A stretch of 64,000 nt of DNA from JBCBSK01 sp965250105 (lineage in GTDB: Bacteria; Pseudomonadota; Alphaproteobacteria; Rhizobiales; Tepidamorphaceae): contig OZ252290.1 of assembly GCA_965250105.1 (NCBI GenBank), positions 2,852,001-2,916,000 on the forward strand, given 5' to 3'. The notes under the pieces were generated by a model. The model did not search any database. It was not told the origin of the DNA and saw only the letters and a list, made by a program, of their open reading frames with translations. Shown here piece after piece: positions 53,569 to 63,579 of this stretch. The translations under genes and the position numbers were made by a program. Position 1 is the stretch's first letter; each line of letters begins with the position of its first letter.

Positions 53569-53587
53569 GGCCGAACGGACGGATGGA

Positions 53588-53644
53588 GCAATTCCAGCGA
53601 AAGTGGGAACCGGTTGGACAAGCCCGAACCGCGTCCGGGATTGC
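53588..53644. repeat. Palindromic interspersed repeat, copy 5, with internal insertion
   Basis: Same left half as copy 4, but the TC after AACCGGTT is replaced by a 15-base stretch (53616-53630) before GCGTCC resumes. The insertion creates a new CGGTT...AACCG pairing. Outer arms GCAATTCC and GGGATTGC keep pairing with one G-T wobble. Between this copy and the ABC gene (53645-53805) I see nothing clear. Confidence 0.82.
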
Positions 53645-53805
53645 GACGCAACGGACAGCGGGACGAATGGATGGAGCGCTTGCGTGCGTAACGGCGTTCT
53701 AGAAGGATTAAATCAAAGCCCGGCGCCGCGCGCTTGTGTCAGATTGGCGCCGGGACGGAAAACGAACAGGTTTCGGGTGGTGCGTAACAGGGCTGTGTGC
53801 GGGCG

Positions 53806-55635
<1,830 letters not shown>

Positions 55636-55795
55636 GGGCGGGCCGTCGCCAATCCTCTCCCTGACAAGGGAGAGGGCGTCGAGATCGCTCGCGGTCTTGC
55701 TCGCGACGCCCGCAGCTTGATCGCAATCGGGTTCGATGAGCGCGCGGCGCTGGTCCCTGTCTCCACTGGCGGATAGAGCGAGCGAGGTGGCGCGG

Positions 55796-56824
55796 CTATC
55801 TCTCTGTCAGCTTCAGCTCGATACGGCGGTTGCGGGCGTAGATTTCTTCCGTATCGCCTTCTTCGAGCGGCTGGAACTCGCCGAAGCCGGCGGCGACGAG
55901 GCGGTCGGCCGGCACGCCGCGGTCGATCAGATATTGCACGACCGAAATGGCGCGCGCGGTCGACAATTCCCAGTTCGATTCGAACTCCGCCGTATTGATC
56001 GGCCGCACATCCGTATGGCCGTCGACCCGCAGCACCCATTCGATGTCGTCGGGGATCTGCTCGGACAGTTCGATCAGCGCGTCCGCCAGCTTGGTCAGTT
56101 CCTCCTGGCCGGCCGCGTTGATCGTGTCGCCGCCGGGCGGGAACAGCACTTCGGACTGGAACACGAAACGGTCGCCGACGATGCGGATGTCGGCGCGGTC
56201 GCTCAAGATCTCGCGCAGTCGGCCGAAGAAATCGGAGCGGTAGCGCGCCAGTTCCTGAACCCGCTGGGCCAGCGCCACGTTCAGCCGGCGGCCGAGATCG
56301 GCGATGGTGGCCTGCGATTCGCGGTCGCGCGCCTCGCTGGCTTCGAGTGCGGCTTCAAGCGCCGCCAACTGCCGGCGCAGGGCCGCGATCTGCTGGTTGA
56401 GGATCTCGACCTGCGACAGCGCCCGCTGGCTGACCTCGCGTTCGGCGTCGAGGTCGCTGGTCAATTGCGCCACGCGCCCGCCGAGCCCGTCATCGTCCTG
56501 GCCTTCCGCGTCGAGCAGGCCGGCCAGCCGGTCGCGTTCGGCCTCGGCGCTGGCGAGGCTCTCCTGGAGCGCGGTCAGCGTGTCGAGCGTCGAGCGACCG
56601 GCGGCGCGTTCGAGCGCCAGAAGCTCGGTCAGTTCGTTGATCTGGGCGTTGAGCCGGTTCAGAAGCGTGTCGCGGCCGGAAATCTCCTGCGACAGGAAGA
56701 ACTGCGCCAGCATGAAGACCGACAACAGGAAGATGATCACGAGCAGCAGCGTCGACAGCGCGTCGACGAAGCTCGGCCAGTAATCGACATTGCGTTCGCG
56801 CCGGCGGGCGCGGCCAAGTGCCAT
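55796..56824 (-). CDS. MotB/OmpA-like peptidoglycan-binding protein
   Basis: A 342-residue protein: a short basic start, one membrane helix with a potential proton-carrying aspartate D21 in SFVDALSTLLLVII, a long charged coiled coil (about 50-190) and a C-terminal OmpA domain (DGHTDVRPI, NWELSTARAISVV) that should bind peptidoglycan. The layout matches stator B subunits of the MotB/TolR type. It follows the MotA-like gene by 15 bases. No flagellar genes are near, so a role in cell envelope work is more likely than motility. Confidence 0.9.
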   Translation of the reverse strand: MALGRARRRERNVDYWPSFVDALSTLLLVIIFLLSVFMLAQFFLSQEISGRDTLLNRLNAQINELTELLALERAAGRSTLDTLTALQESLASAEAERDRLAGLLDAEGQDDDGLGGRVAQLTSDLDAEREVSQRALSQVEILNQQIAALRRQLAALEAALEASEARDRESQATIADLGRRLNVALAQRVQELARYRSDFFGRLREILSDRADIRIVGDRFVFQSEVLFPPGGDTINAAGQEELTKLADALIELSEQIPDDIEWVLRVDGHTDVRPINTAEFESNWELSTARAISVVQYLIDRGVPADRLVAAGFGEFQPLEEGDTEEIYARNRRIELKLTER

Positions 56825-56839
56825 GCGCGCTGTCTCCGG

Positions 56840-57991
56840 TCAGCTCTTGGTGTCGTCCCCGTCCTCGCGGCCCGACAGGCGCGCCAGATAGGTGTTCATG
56901 ATGCGCTGCTGCTCGCCTTGCGAATCGATCCAGTCGCGCAAAACCTTCTGCTCGGTGCGCATGTGCTGGACGAGGCCCTGAATGCCTTCGGCGAGATCGG
57001 CCATCGCTTGCGTGGTCGCCCGGTTCTGCCCGCCGCTGTCGCCGATCTGCCGCGACAGCCTTTCGAGGCCGGCCTGCATGCGGGCGAGATGTTCCGGCGT
57101 GTTGCCGGCCTCGCCATTGGGCGCGGTTTCCATCGAGAGATCAGTCACCGTCGACAGCCAGTCTTCGAGATCCATGTAGAAGCGGTTCTGCGCCTGGCCC
57201 GCCTGGAGGTCGAGAAAGCCCAGGATCAGCGATCCGGCGAGACCGAACAGCGAGGACGAGAACGCCGTTCCCATGCCCGACAGCGGCGCTTCGAGCCCGC
57301 TTTTCAGGTCTTCGAAGACGAGGCCGAGATCGCCGCCGCCGACATCGAGCTGCTGGATTGTCCCCGCGACGGAGCCGACGGTTTCCAGAAGGCCCCAGAA
57401 GGTGCCGAGAAGGCCGAGAAAGACCAGGAGGCTGATCATGTAGCGCGAGATGTCGCGGGCCTCGTCGAGCCGCGCGCCGACCGAATCGAGCAGCGACCGG
57501 GTGGCCTGCGAGGTCAGCGCCATGCGGCCGGCCCGATCGCGCAGCATGGCGGCCATCGGCGCCAGAAGCACCGGCTGACGGTCCAGTTCGATGCCGGGAT
57601 CGGCGATGCGGAAATCGTTGACCCAGCCGATCTCGCGAAACAGCCTGATCACCTGGCGGAAGCACAGGATGATGCCGATCAGAAGAACGCCGACGATGAG
57701 GCCGTTGAGGCCGGGATTGGCGAGAAACGCCGACAGGATCTGCGGCGACAGGATGAGGATGATGAAGCCGGTCAGCACCAAAAACACGACCATGCGCACG
57801 AGATAGACGCGCGGGGTCGGTATGCGCACCGGATCGCCCTCGCCGCGCGGGGTGTGGTCGCGTTCCTCGGTTCTGAGATTGGACAGCAGCCGGCCGATAC
57901 CGCCGCTGCCGCCGGCCGTGTCGGTGACGTTGGCGCGGGCCGGCTCAGGCGACCGCAGAGAGCGCCGGGATGGTCCGGACGAGGTCATCAT
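56840..57991 (-). CDS. MotA/TolQ/ExbB-like stator subunit
   Basis: A 383-residue membrane protein with two early hydrophobic spans (MVVFLVLTGFIILILSP and GLIVGVLLIGIILCF) and two later ones (ISLLVFLGLLGTFWGLLETV; SSLFGLAGSLILGFLDL), the MotA/ExbB pattern with the stator core in the last two. A ~110-residue helical C-terminal tail follows. It overlaps the suhB 3' end by 47 bases and GGAG precedes the first ATG; the second ATG one codon later is possible. With the MotB-like protein it should form an ion-driven stator-like complex. Confidence 0.88.
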   Translation of the reverse strand: MMTSSGPSRRSLRSPEPARANVTDTAGGSGGIGRLLSNLRTEERDHTPRGEGDPVRIPTPRVYLVRMVVFLVLTGFIILILSPQILSAFLANPGLNGLIVGVLLIGIILCFRQVIRLFREIGWVNDFRIADPGIELDRQPVLLAPMAAMLRDRAGRMALTSQATRSLLDSVGARLDEARDISRYMISLLVFLGLLGTFWGLLETVGSVAGTIQQLDVGGGDLGLVFEDLKSGLEAPLSGMGTAFSSSLFGLAGSLILGFLDLQAGQAQNRFYMDLEDWLSTVTDLSMETAPNGEAGNTPEHLARMQAGLERLSRQIGDSGGQNRATTQAMADLAEGIQGLVQHMRTEQKVLRDWIDSQGEQQRIMNTYLARLSGREDGDDTKS

Positions 57992-58745
57992 GTATCTCCG
58001 CGTTCGAGGCCACGATATCACCGGATGACAGCATGCGCGCCGCGCCGTCCATGTCGCTGACGAGCCCGCCCGCCTCGCGCACCAGGACGATGCCCGCCGC
58101 CATGTCCCAGGGAGACAGGCCGCGTTCGAAAAAGCCGTCGAAACGGCCGGCCGCCACCCAGGCGAGATCAAGCGCCGCGCTGCCCGTGCGCCTCAGTCCG
58201 GCGACGCGCGGGATCGTCATTGCCATGTCGCGCAGGAAGGTCGGCGCATGGCCGCGCCCGCGATGCGGAATGCCGCAGGTCAGGACGCAGTCGCCGAGAT
58301 TGCGCCTGGCCGATACGCGCAGCCTGCGGTCGTTGACGAAGGCGCCCTTGCCGCGCTCGGCCTGATAGAGCTCGTTCAGGATCGGCGCGTAGATCACGCC
58401 GGCGACCAGTTCGCCGTCGCGTTCGAGCCCGATCGAGATCGACCAGAGCGGAATGCCGTGCAGGAAGTTCGTCGTGCCGTCGAGCGGGTCGACGATCCAG
58501 CGATGGGTCGCATCGGGCCCTTGCGTCTCGCCCGATTCCTCCATCAGGAAGCCGTAGCCGGGGCGCGCCTTTTCCAGTTCGCGGTGGATGATCTTCTCGG
58601 CCTTGAGGTCGGCGGCGGAGACGAAATTCGCCGGCCCCTTCACCGAGACCTGAAGCTGTTCCACCTCGCCGAAATCGCGCACCAGGCTGCGCGCCGCCTT
58701 CTGGGCGGCCTGGGTCATGACGTTGAGGAGGGCGGAACGGGTCAT
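57945..58745 (-). CDS. suhB: Inositol monophosphatase family protein
   Basis: A 266-residue Mg2+-dependent phosphatase. The family motifs are intact: MEESGE (first metal glutamate), WIVDPLDGTTNFLHGIP (metal aspartates) and the C-terminal SPWDMAAGIVLVREAGG. It hydrolyses inositol phosphate or a related sugar or nucleotide phosphate; SuhB homologues also take part in rRNA antitermination in E. coli. The C-terminus overlaps the next gene by 47 bases; efp lies directly upstream, 9 bases away. Confidence 0.94.
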   Translation of the reverse strand: MTRSALLNVMTQAAQKAARSLVRDFGEVEQLQVSVKGPANFVSAADLKAEKIIHRELEKARPGYGFLMEESGETQGPDATHRWIVDPLDGTTNFLHGIPLWSISIGLERDGELVAGVIYAPILNELYQAERGKGAFVNDRRLRVSARRNLGDCVLTCGIPHRGRGHAPTFLRDMAMTIPRVAGLRRTGSAALDLAWVAAGRFDGFFERGLSPWDMAAGIVLVREAGGLVSDMDGAARMLSSGDIVASNAEIHDDLVRTIPALSAVA

Positions 58746-58754
58746 GGCGCCAGA

Positions 58755-59318
58755 TTACTCGCCGCGCTTGACGTAAGTGAGGTCTTCGGTGTTGACGACA
58801 ATCCTCTCGCCGGCCGCGATGAAGGGCGGCACCATGACGCGCAGGCCGTTTTCGAGCTTGGCGGGCTTGTAGGAGGAGGCCGCCGTCTGGCCCTTCACGA
58901 CGGGATCGGCCTCGACGATCTCGAGCGTCACCTGCTGCGGCAGGTTGATGCCGATGGGGCGTTCCTCGTGGATTTCGAGCGTCACCGACATGCCGTCCTG
59001 CAGGAAGGCGGCGCGCTCGCCGACGAAATCGGTGGCGAGATTGATCTGGTCGTAGGTTTCCATGTCCATGAAGACCAGCATGTCGCCTTCGGGATAGAGG
59101 AACTGGAAGTCCTTGGTTTCGACGCGGGCGCGCTCGACCGTCTCATTGGCGCGGAAGCGCTCGTTCAGCTTTGTGCCGTCGATCAGGTTCTTGAGCTCGA
59201 CCTGGTTGAAGGCGCCGCCCTTGCCGGGCTTCACCGCTTCGGTCTTCACCGCGACCCACAGCCCGCCCTTGTGTTCGATCACATTACCGGGGCGGATTTC
59301 ATTGCCGTTGATTTTCAT
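58755..59318 (-). CDS. efp: Elongation factor P
   Basis: A 187-residue translation factor that rescues ribosomes stalled at polyproline. It begins MKINGNEIRPGNVIEHKGG, has the modification loop PGKGGAF with the conserved lysine near residue 34, and the C-terminal GERIVVNTEDLTYV. The start at 59318 is chosen because the family's N-terminus begins exactly there. The lysine suggests EpmA-type lysylation; no epmA is seen in the window. It heads the efp-suhB-MotA/B group. Confidence 0.96.
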   Translation of the reverse strand: MKINGNEIRPGNVIEHKGGLWVAVKTEAVKPGKGGAFNQVELKNLIDGTKLNERFRANETVERARVETKDFQFLYPEGDMLVFMDMETYDQINLATDFVGERAAFLQDGMSVTLEIHEERPIGINLPQQVTLEIVEADPVVKGQTAASSYKPAKLENGLRVMVPPFIAAGERIVVNTEDLTYVKRGE

Positions 59319-59404
59319 GGTTCGTGAACTGGTCTCTTTATCGGACGTTCGTCGGGCCGCCGTCATTGCCGGCCGGATTTCAGGCTGTCGGTACAGCCTA
59401 TAGG

Positions 59405-59446
59405 GCATTCAAGGTGAAATGGGAATCGTTTCGGACGTCGGAAATA
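59405..59446. repeat. Decayed copy of the palindromic repeat
   Basis: GCATTCAAGGTGAAATGGGAATCGTT then TCGGACGTCGGAAAT keeps the order of the core (GAAA, TGGGAA, CG, TTTCG, GTC, GGAA) with several substitutions and small gaps. It lies between efp and the Sel1-repeat gene. Weaker than copies 1-5. Confidence 0.5.
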
Positions 59447-59483
59447 CCCCCGCCCCGGGTTGATCCAGCGCCGATCGCGCCGG

Positions 59484-60455
59484 TCAGCGCAGGCTGGCCG
59501 ACCATTGCCGCGCCAGATCCTCGGCCTCTTCGATATCGGCTTCCGACAGCGAGCCGATGAAGGCGTCGAGCCAGGGGTCGCTGATCCCGGCCTCGCGGGC
59601 GAGGAAATGCCAGCTCGCGGCTTGCGTCGGGTTCATCTCGACGCCGCGCCCGGTGGCCAGCAGCCGCGCCAGCCGGTTCTGCGCCACCGGATTGCCGCGA
59701 TTGGCCGAGCGGGTGAACCATTCGGCGGCACGTTCCTCGTCGGGCTCGCCGCCTTCGCCGGTGAACAGCATGATGGCGTATTCCACCTCGGCGATCGGCA
59801 GGCCTTCCTCGGCGGCGCGGCCGATCCAGTTGAGAGCGGCTTCCGGATCGGCGGCGATGCCGCGCCCTTCGGCATAGAGAACACCGAGATTATACATCGA
59901 CTCGATATGCCCGGCCCGGGCGCCGAAGGTCAGCAGTTCGGCGGCGCGGTCGAGATCCTGTGGCCGCACCTCGCCTTCGATATAGAGGAGCGCCAGATTG
60001 TAATGCGCCTCGACATGGCCTTGGGCCGCGGCCGCCTCGAACCAGCCGGCGGCGCGCGCCTTGTCGACCTCGGTACCGCGCCCCTCGGCCGCCATCAGGC
60101 CGAGCGCGAACTGCGCCTCGCGATCGCCCTCGACCGCCGCCCGGCCATACCAGTCGATGGCGGTCGCGAGGTTCTGCGGCACGCCGAGCCCCTGTTCGAA
60201 CAACACGCCGAGCAGCGTTTGGGCATAGCGGTCGCCCTCCTCGGCGCGCGGCAGGGCCTCGCGATAGGCGGTGAGATACTGGCCGCGCTGAAAGGCGGCA
60301 TAGGCATGATCGGGTTCGCGCTCGGTGGCGTCCGTCTCCTGCGCCATGGCCGGTGAGCCGGCCGCCGGCGCCAGCGTGACAAAGAGGGCGAGCGCCAGCA
60401 CGCGCCAGCGATGCGGGATGGTCGATGCCGTAGATATCGAATGCCGGCCGATCAT
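59484..60455 (-). CDS. Exported Sel1-repeat protein
   Basis: A 323-residue protein with a signal peptide (about 18-38, cleavage near PAMA) and six or more Sel1-type repeats of ~36 residues, for example AQTLLGVLFEQGLGVPQNLA and AQFALGLMAAEGRGTEVDKA. Sel1 proteins are adaptors for protein assembly or signalling in the envelope. It overlaps the stop of the ThiE-like gene by four bases (ATGA), so it is the last gene of the gap-pgk-fba operon. Confidence 0.92.
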   Translation of the reverse strand: MIGRHSISTASTIPHRWRVLALALFVTLAPAAGSPAMAQETDATEREPDHAYAAFQRGQYLTAYREALPRAEEGDRYAQTLLGVLFEQGLGVPQNLATAIDWYGRAAVEGDREAQFALGLMAAEGRGTEVDKARAAGWFEAAAAQGHVEAHYNLALLYIEGEVRPQDLDRAAELLTFGARAGHIESMYNLGVLYAEGRGIAADPEAALNWIGRAAEEGLPIAEVEYAIMLFTGEGGEPDEERAAEWFTRSANRGNPVAQNRLARLLATGRGVEMNPTQAASWHFLAREAGISDPWLDAFIGSLSEADIEEAEDLARQWSASLR

Positions 60456-61093
60456 GCGCCGGTCTCGGCTGAGATCGGCGCGGGCGCGAGCTGCGCGATG
60501 AGGTCGCGGCCGGCCGGCATGGCCCAGAGATCGGGCCCGAAGGCGAGAAAATCGATCCCCGTCGCGGCCAGCGCTTCGGCGTCATCGGGGGTGCGCGCCA
60601 CCGCGATCGCCGGCAGTTCCAGCAAGTCCGCCCACCATCGCGCCAGATCCAGAGATGCCGACGGCCAGCCATCGACATCGTCGCCGGGTGCCGCGCCGGC
60701 CAGAAGGACTGCGTCGGGCTGCGCTTCGCCGGCGAGCATGGCCTCGTGCCGTGTTGCCACCGGACCGGCCACGACCATGGCGTCGCTCGCCGCATGCTCG
60801 CGGCGCGCCGCCACCACGCTCGCGGCATCGGGCACCAGGGTGCCATCGAGCGCGCCGGTACTGTCGGCATGGGTCGTCTCGTCGCCGAGAACGGCGACGC
60901 CGCGCGCCTGAAGGTCGGTGATCAGGGGGGCGAGGGCGCCGTCCAGCGGGCCGTTGGTCACCACAATGGCGCAGACATCGCCCGCGCCGGCGGCATCAAG
61001 CAGCGCGGGACCGGCATCCCGCGCCGGGCACAGGAGCACGATCCGCGGTGGCGCGATATCGGTCGTGTCGGTCGGGGTCGGGTCGGCGGCCAC
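60452..61093 (-). CDS. Thiamine-phosphate-synthase-like protein, probably inactive
   Basis: A 213-residue protein with the alternating strand-helix pattern of a TIM barrel (IVLLCPARDAGPALLDAA, VCAIVVTN, GVAVLGDE, IDFLAFGPD) and a position downstream of aldolase where relatives are annotated thiamine phosphate synthase. The usual ThiE motifs (a Gln-Leu-Arg-Lys type strand and an Asn-Asp-Arg loop) are not recognisable. It may be a repurposed or dead homologue. Its stop overlaps the Sel1 start. Confidence 0.75.
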   Translation of the reverse strand: MAADPTPTDTTDIAPPRIVLLCPARDAGPALLDAAGAGDVCAIVVTNGPLDGALAPLITDLQARGVAVLGDETTHADSTGALDGTLVPDAASVVAARREHAASDAMVVAGPVATRHEAMLAGEAQPDAVLLAGAAPGDDVDGWPSASLDLARWWADLLELPAIAVARTPDDAEALAATGIDFLAFGPDLWAMPAGRDLIAQLAPAPISAETGA

Positions 61094-61258
61094 GGATCAG
61101 CGGGTCATCTCGGCAAATCGACAGGGCATATCGGCGCGAATCGTCCGCGCCGGTGCATCTTGGCACGGGCGGTGCCTAACATCTCCGCCGATTTGGCCGA
61201 AATGTGGCCGAAACGCCGTCCGTCCGTTATCCGTGCCGCTATCCCGTTCCGCCGGCCG

Positions 61259-62284
61259 TCACGCGGCCTGTTCGAGATCGGCCTTCCAGGCGCCGGTCGC
61301 GGCGAGGCCGTTCATCCGCGCGCGATGGTGGAAGGCGCGCTGGGCGGCGGCGACATTTTCCACCTTGCCGCCCCATGCCTTGAGGGCCGCGGCCTGCAGC
61401 GCCCGGCCATAGGAGAAGGTCAGCTTCCAAGGCAGATCGGCGGCGTTCATCAGCGACAGATGCGCGGTCGCGTCCTCGTCGGACTGGCCGCCGGACAAAA
61501 ACGCGATGCCGGGAACGGCTGCGGGCACGGTCGATTTCAGCGCCCGCACGGTCTTCTCGGCGACCTCGTCGCGCGACGGCTGGTCGGGGCAGTTCTTGCC
61601 GGCGACGACCATGTTCGGCTTCAGCACCATGCCTTCGAGCAGGACATTCGCTTCGACGAGTTCGTCGAAGACGGTGTTCAGCGTCCAGACCGTGACCTCG
61701 TAGCAGCGGTCGATCGAATGGGCCGCGACGGGGCCGTCCATCAGGACTTCCGGCTCGACGATCGGTACGATGCCGGCTTCCTGGCACAGCACGGCATAGC
61801 GGGCGAGCGCGTGCGCATTGGCCTTGACGGCGGTCCAGCTCGGCAGGCCGTCGGCGATATCGATCACCGCGCGCCATTTGGCGAAGCGCGCGCCGAGGCC
61901 GTGATAGTCGTTCAGCCGGTCGCGCAGGCCGTCGAGCCCTTCGGTGACCTTTTCGCCCGGCCGGCCGGCGAGCGCCTGGGCGCCCTTGTCGACCTTGATG
62001 CCGGGCACCGCGCCGGACGCGGCGATCAGATCGACCAGCGGCGTGCCGTCCTTGGCCTTCTGGCGCAGCGTCTCGTCGAACAGGATAACGCCGGAGATGA
62101 AATCGCTCATCGCCTGATCGGCGCGGAACAGCATCTCGCGATAGTCGCGGCGGTTGTCCTCGGTGTTCTCGACGCCGATCGAATCGAAGCGCTTCTTGAT
62201 CGTGCCGGTGCTTTCATCGGCGGCCAGGATGCCCTGTCCGGGCATCACCATTTTCTGGGCGATATCCTCGATGCGGTCGGTCAT
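61259..62284 (-). CDS. fba: Class I fructose-bisphosphate aldolase
   Basis: A 341-residue Schiff-base aldolase of the eukaryote-like class I family, splitting fructose-1,6-bisphosphate. It starts AQKMVMPGQGILAADESTGT, and the catalytic lysine lies in LEGMVLKPNMVVAGKN; the PGIAFLSGGQSDEDATAHL segment matches too. All key stretches are intact. It follows pgk by 45 bases in the order gap, pgk, aldolase, an arrangement common in this order of bacteria. The 165 bases after its stop separate it from the ThiE-like gene. Confidence 0.95.
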   Translation of the reverse strand: MTDRIEDIAQKMVMPGQGILAADESTGTIKKRFDSIGVENTEDNRRDYREMLFRADQAMSDFISGVILFDETLRQKAKDGTPLVDLIAASGAVPGIKVDKGAQALAGRPGEKVTEGLDGLRDRLNDYHGLGARFAKWRAVIDIADGLPSWTAVKANAHALARYAVLCQEAGIVPIVEPEVLMDGPVAAHSIDRCYEVTVWTLNTVFDELVEANVLLEGMVLKPNMVVAGKNCPDQPSRDEVAEKTVRALKSTVPAAVPGIAFLSGGQSDEDATAHLSLMNAADLPWKLTFSYGRALQAAALKAWGGKVENVAAAQRAFHHRARMNGLAATGAWKADLEQAA

Positions 62285-62329
62285 GTTTCCCTCTCCTGTC
62301 TTATGCGGCGCGCCCTCGCGCCGATTGTA

Positions 62330-63547
62330 TCAGCCATCCGACGATCGGCGCAGCACCTCGACGCCGGGCAGGGCGCGCCCTTCGAGCCATTCGAGGAACG
62401 CGCCGCCGGCGGTCGACACATAGCTGAACCGGTCGGCGGCGCCGGCATGCGCCAGGGCCGCCACCGTATCGCCGCCGCCGGCCACGGTGACAAGCGCGCC
62501 GCGTTCGGTCAGCGCTGCCGCGTGGCGGGCGATCTCGACCGTTCCATGGTCGAAGGGGGCAAGCTCGAAGGCGCCGAACGGGCCGTTCCACACGAGCGTC
62601 CGGCAGGTGTCGAGGATCTCGTTCACGCGGCGGATCGAGGCCGGACCGATATCGAGGATCATCTCGTCGTCGGCGATGACGTCGAGCCCGGCGGTGCGGT
62701 GTTCGGCATGGGCTGCGAAGGCCTTGGCGGCCACGACATCTGTCGGCAGCACGATCTCGCAGGCGCTGCGGCTCGCGAAGGAGATGGTCTGGGCGGCGGT
62801 GTCGAGCATGTCGGCTTCGTAGAGTGACCCGCCGACGCCGTGGCCGCGCGCGGCCAGGAAGGTATTGGCCATCGCGCCGCCGATGATCAGGTAATCGACC
62901 TTCTGCGCGAGATTGCCGAGGACGTCGATCTTGGTCGAGATCTTGGCGCCGCCGACGACGGCGGCGAGCGGGCGTTCGGGGCGCAGCAGGGCGCCGTCGA
63001 GCGCGGCCAGTTCGGCCTGCATGCAGCGCCCGGCGACCGCTGGCAACAGACGGGCGAGGCCCTCGGTCGAGGCATGTGCCCGGTGCGCGGCGGCGAAGGC
63101 GTCGTTGACGAACACATCGCCCTGTTCGGCCAGTTCCGCCGCGAAGGCCGCATCATTGGCCTCTTCGCCGGGATGGAACCGGGTATTCTCCAACAGGACC
63201 ACCGCCTGGTCGGAGGCGGCGTTGATCGCGGCGCGGGCTGGATCGCCGACACAGTCCCCGGCGAAGACCACCTCGCGGCCAAGCGCCGACGACAGCGCGG
63301 GCACGACCTGGCCCAGCGACATGTCGGCCTTGGGCGCGCCCTTCGGCCGGCCGAAATGGGCCAGAAGCACCACCCGGCCGTCACGATCAAGGATATCGGT
63401 CACGGTCGGCACGATGGCGCGGATGCGGGTGTCGTCGGTGACGCGATCACCATCCATCGGCACGTTCAGATCGACGCGGACGAGCACGCGCTTGCCCGCG
63501 AGGTCGGCGTCGTCGAGGGTGCGTAGGGGCTCGGGCGGCAAGGTCAT
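62330..63547 (-). CDS. pgk: Phosphoglycerate kinase
   Basis: A 405-residue enzyme of glycolysis, transferring phosphate from 1,3-bisphosphoglycerate to ADP. RVLVRVDLNVPMDG at the start, the LLAHFGRPKG substrate loop, ENTRFHPGEE, VVGGAKISTKIDVL and the C-terminal VAGGGDTVAAL nucleotide loop are intact. The ATG at 63547 is chosen since upstream codons lack family character. It follows gap by 32 bases. Confidence 0.96.
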   Translation of the reverse strand: MTLPPEPLRTLDDADLAGKRVLVRVDLNVPMDGDRVTDDTRIRAIVPTVTDILDRDGRVVLLAHFGRPKGAPKADMSLGQVVPALSSALGREVVFAGDCVGDPARAAINAASDQAVVLLENTRFHPGEEANDAAFAAELAEQGDVFVNDAFAAAHRAHASTEGLARLLPAVAGRCMQAELAALDGALLRPERPLAAVVGGAKISTKIDVLGNLAQKVDYLIIGGAMANTFLAARGHGVGGSLYEADMLDTAAQTISFASRSACEIVLPTDVVAAKAFAAHAEHRTAGLDVIADDEMILDIGPASIRRVNEILDTCRTLVWNGPFGAFELAPFDHGTVEIARHAAALTERGALVTVAGGGDTVAALAHAGAADRFSYVSTAGGAFLEWLEGRALPGVEVLRRSSDG

Positions 63548-63579
63548 GACGGCTCCCGCATGTCGCGCGGCGGCACGGG

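Noticed and set aside
55796..57991. Zorya-type phage defence (ZorA/ZorB)
   Set aside because: The pair resembles ZorA/ZorB in general layout, but no ZorC, ZorD or ZorE gene follows and the neighbours are housekeeping genes (suhB, efp), so a defence system is not supported.
55736..58060. A 774-codon plus-strand frame opposite the MotA/MotB-like genes
   Set aside because: Same reasoning: the minus-strand genes carry membrane spans and an OmpA domain, the antisense frame does not.
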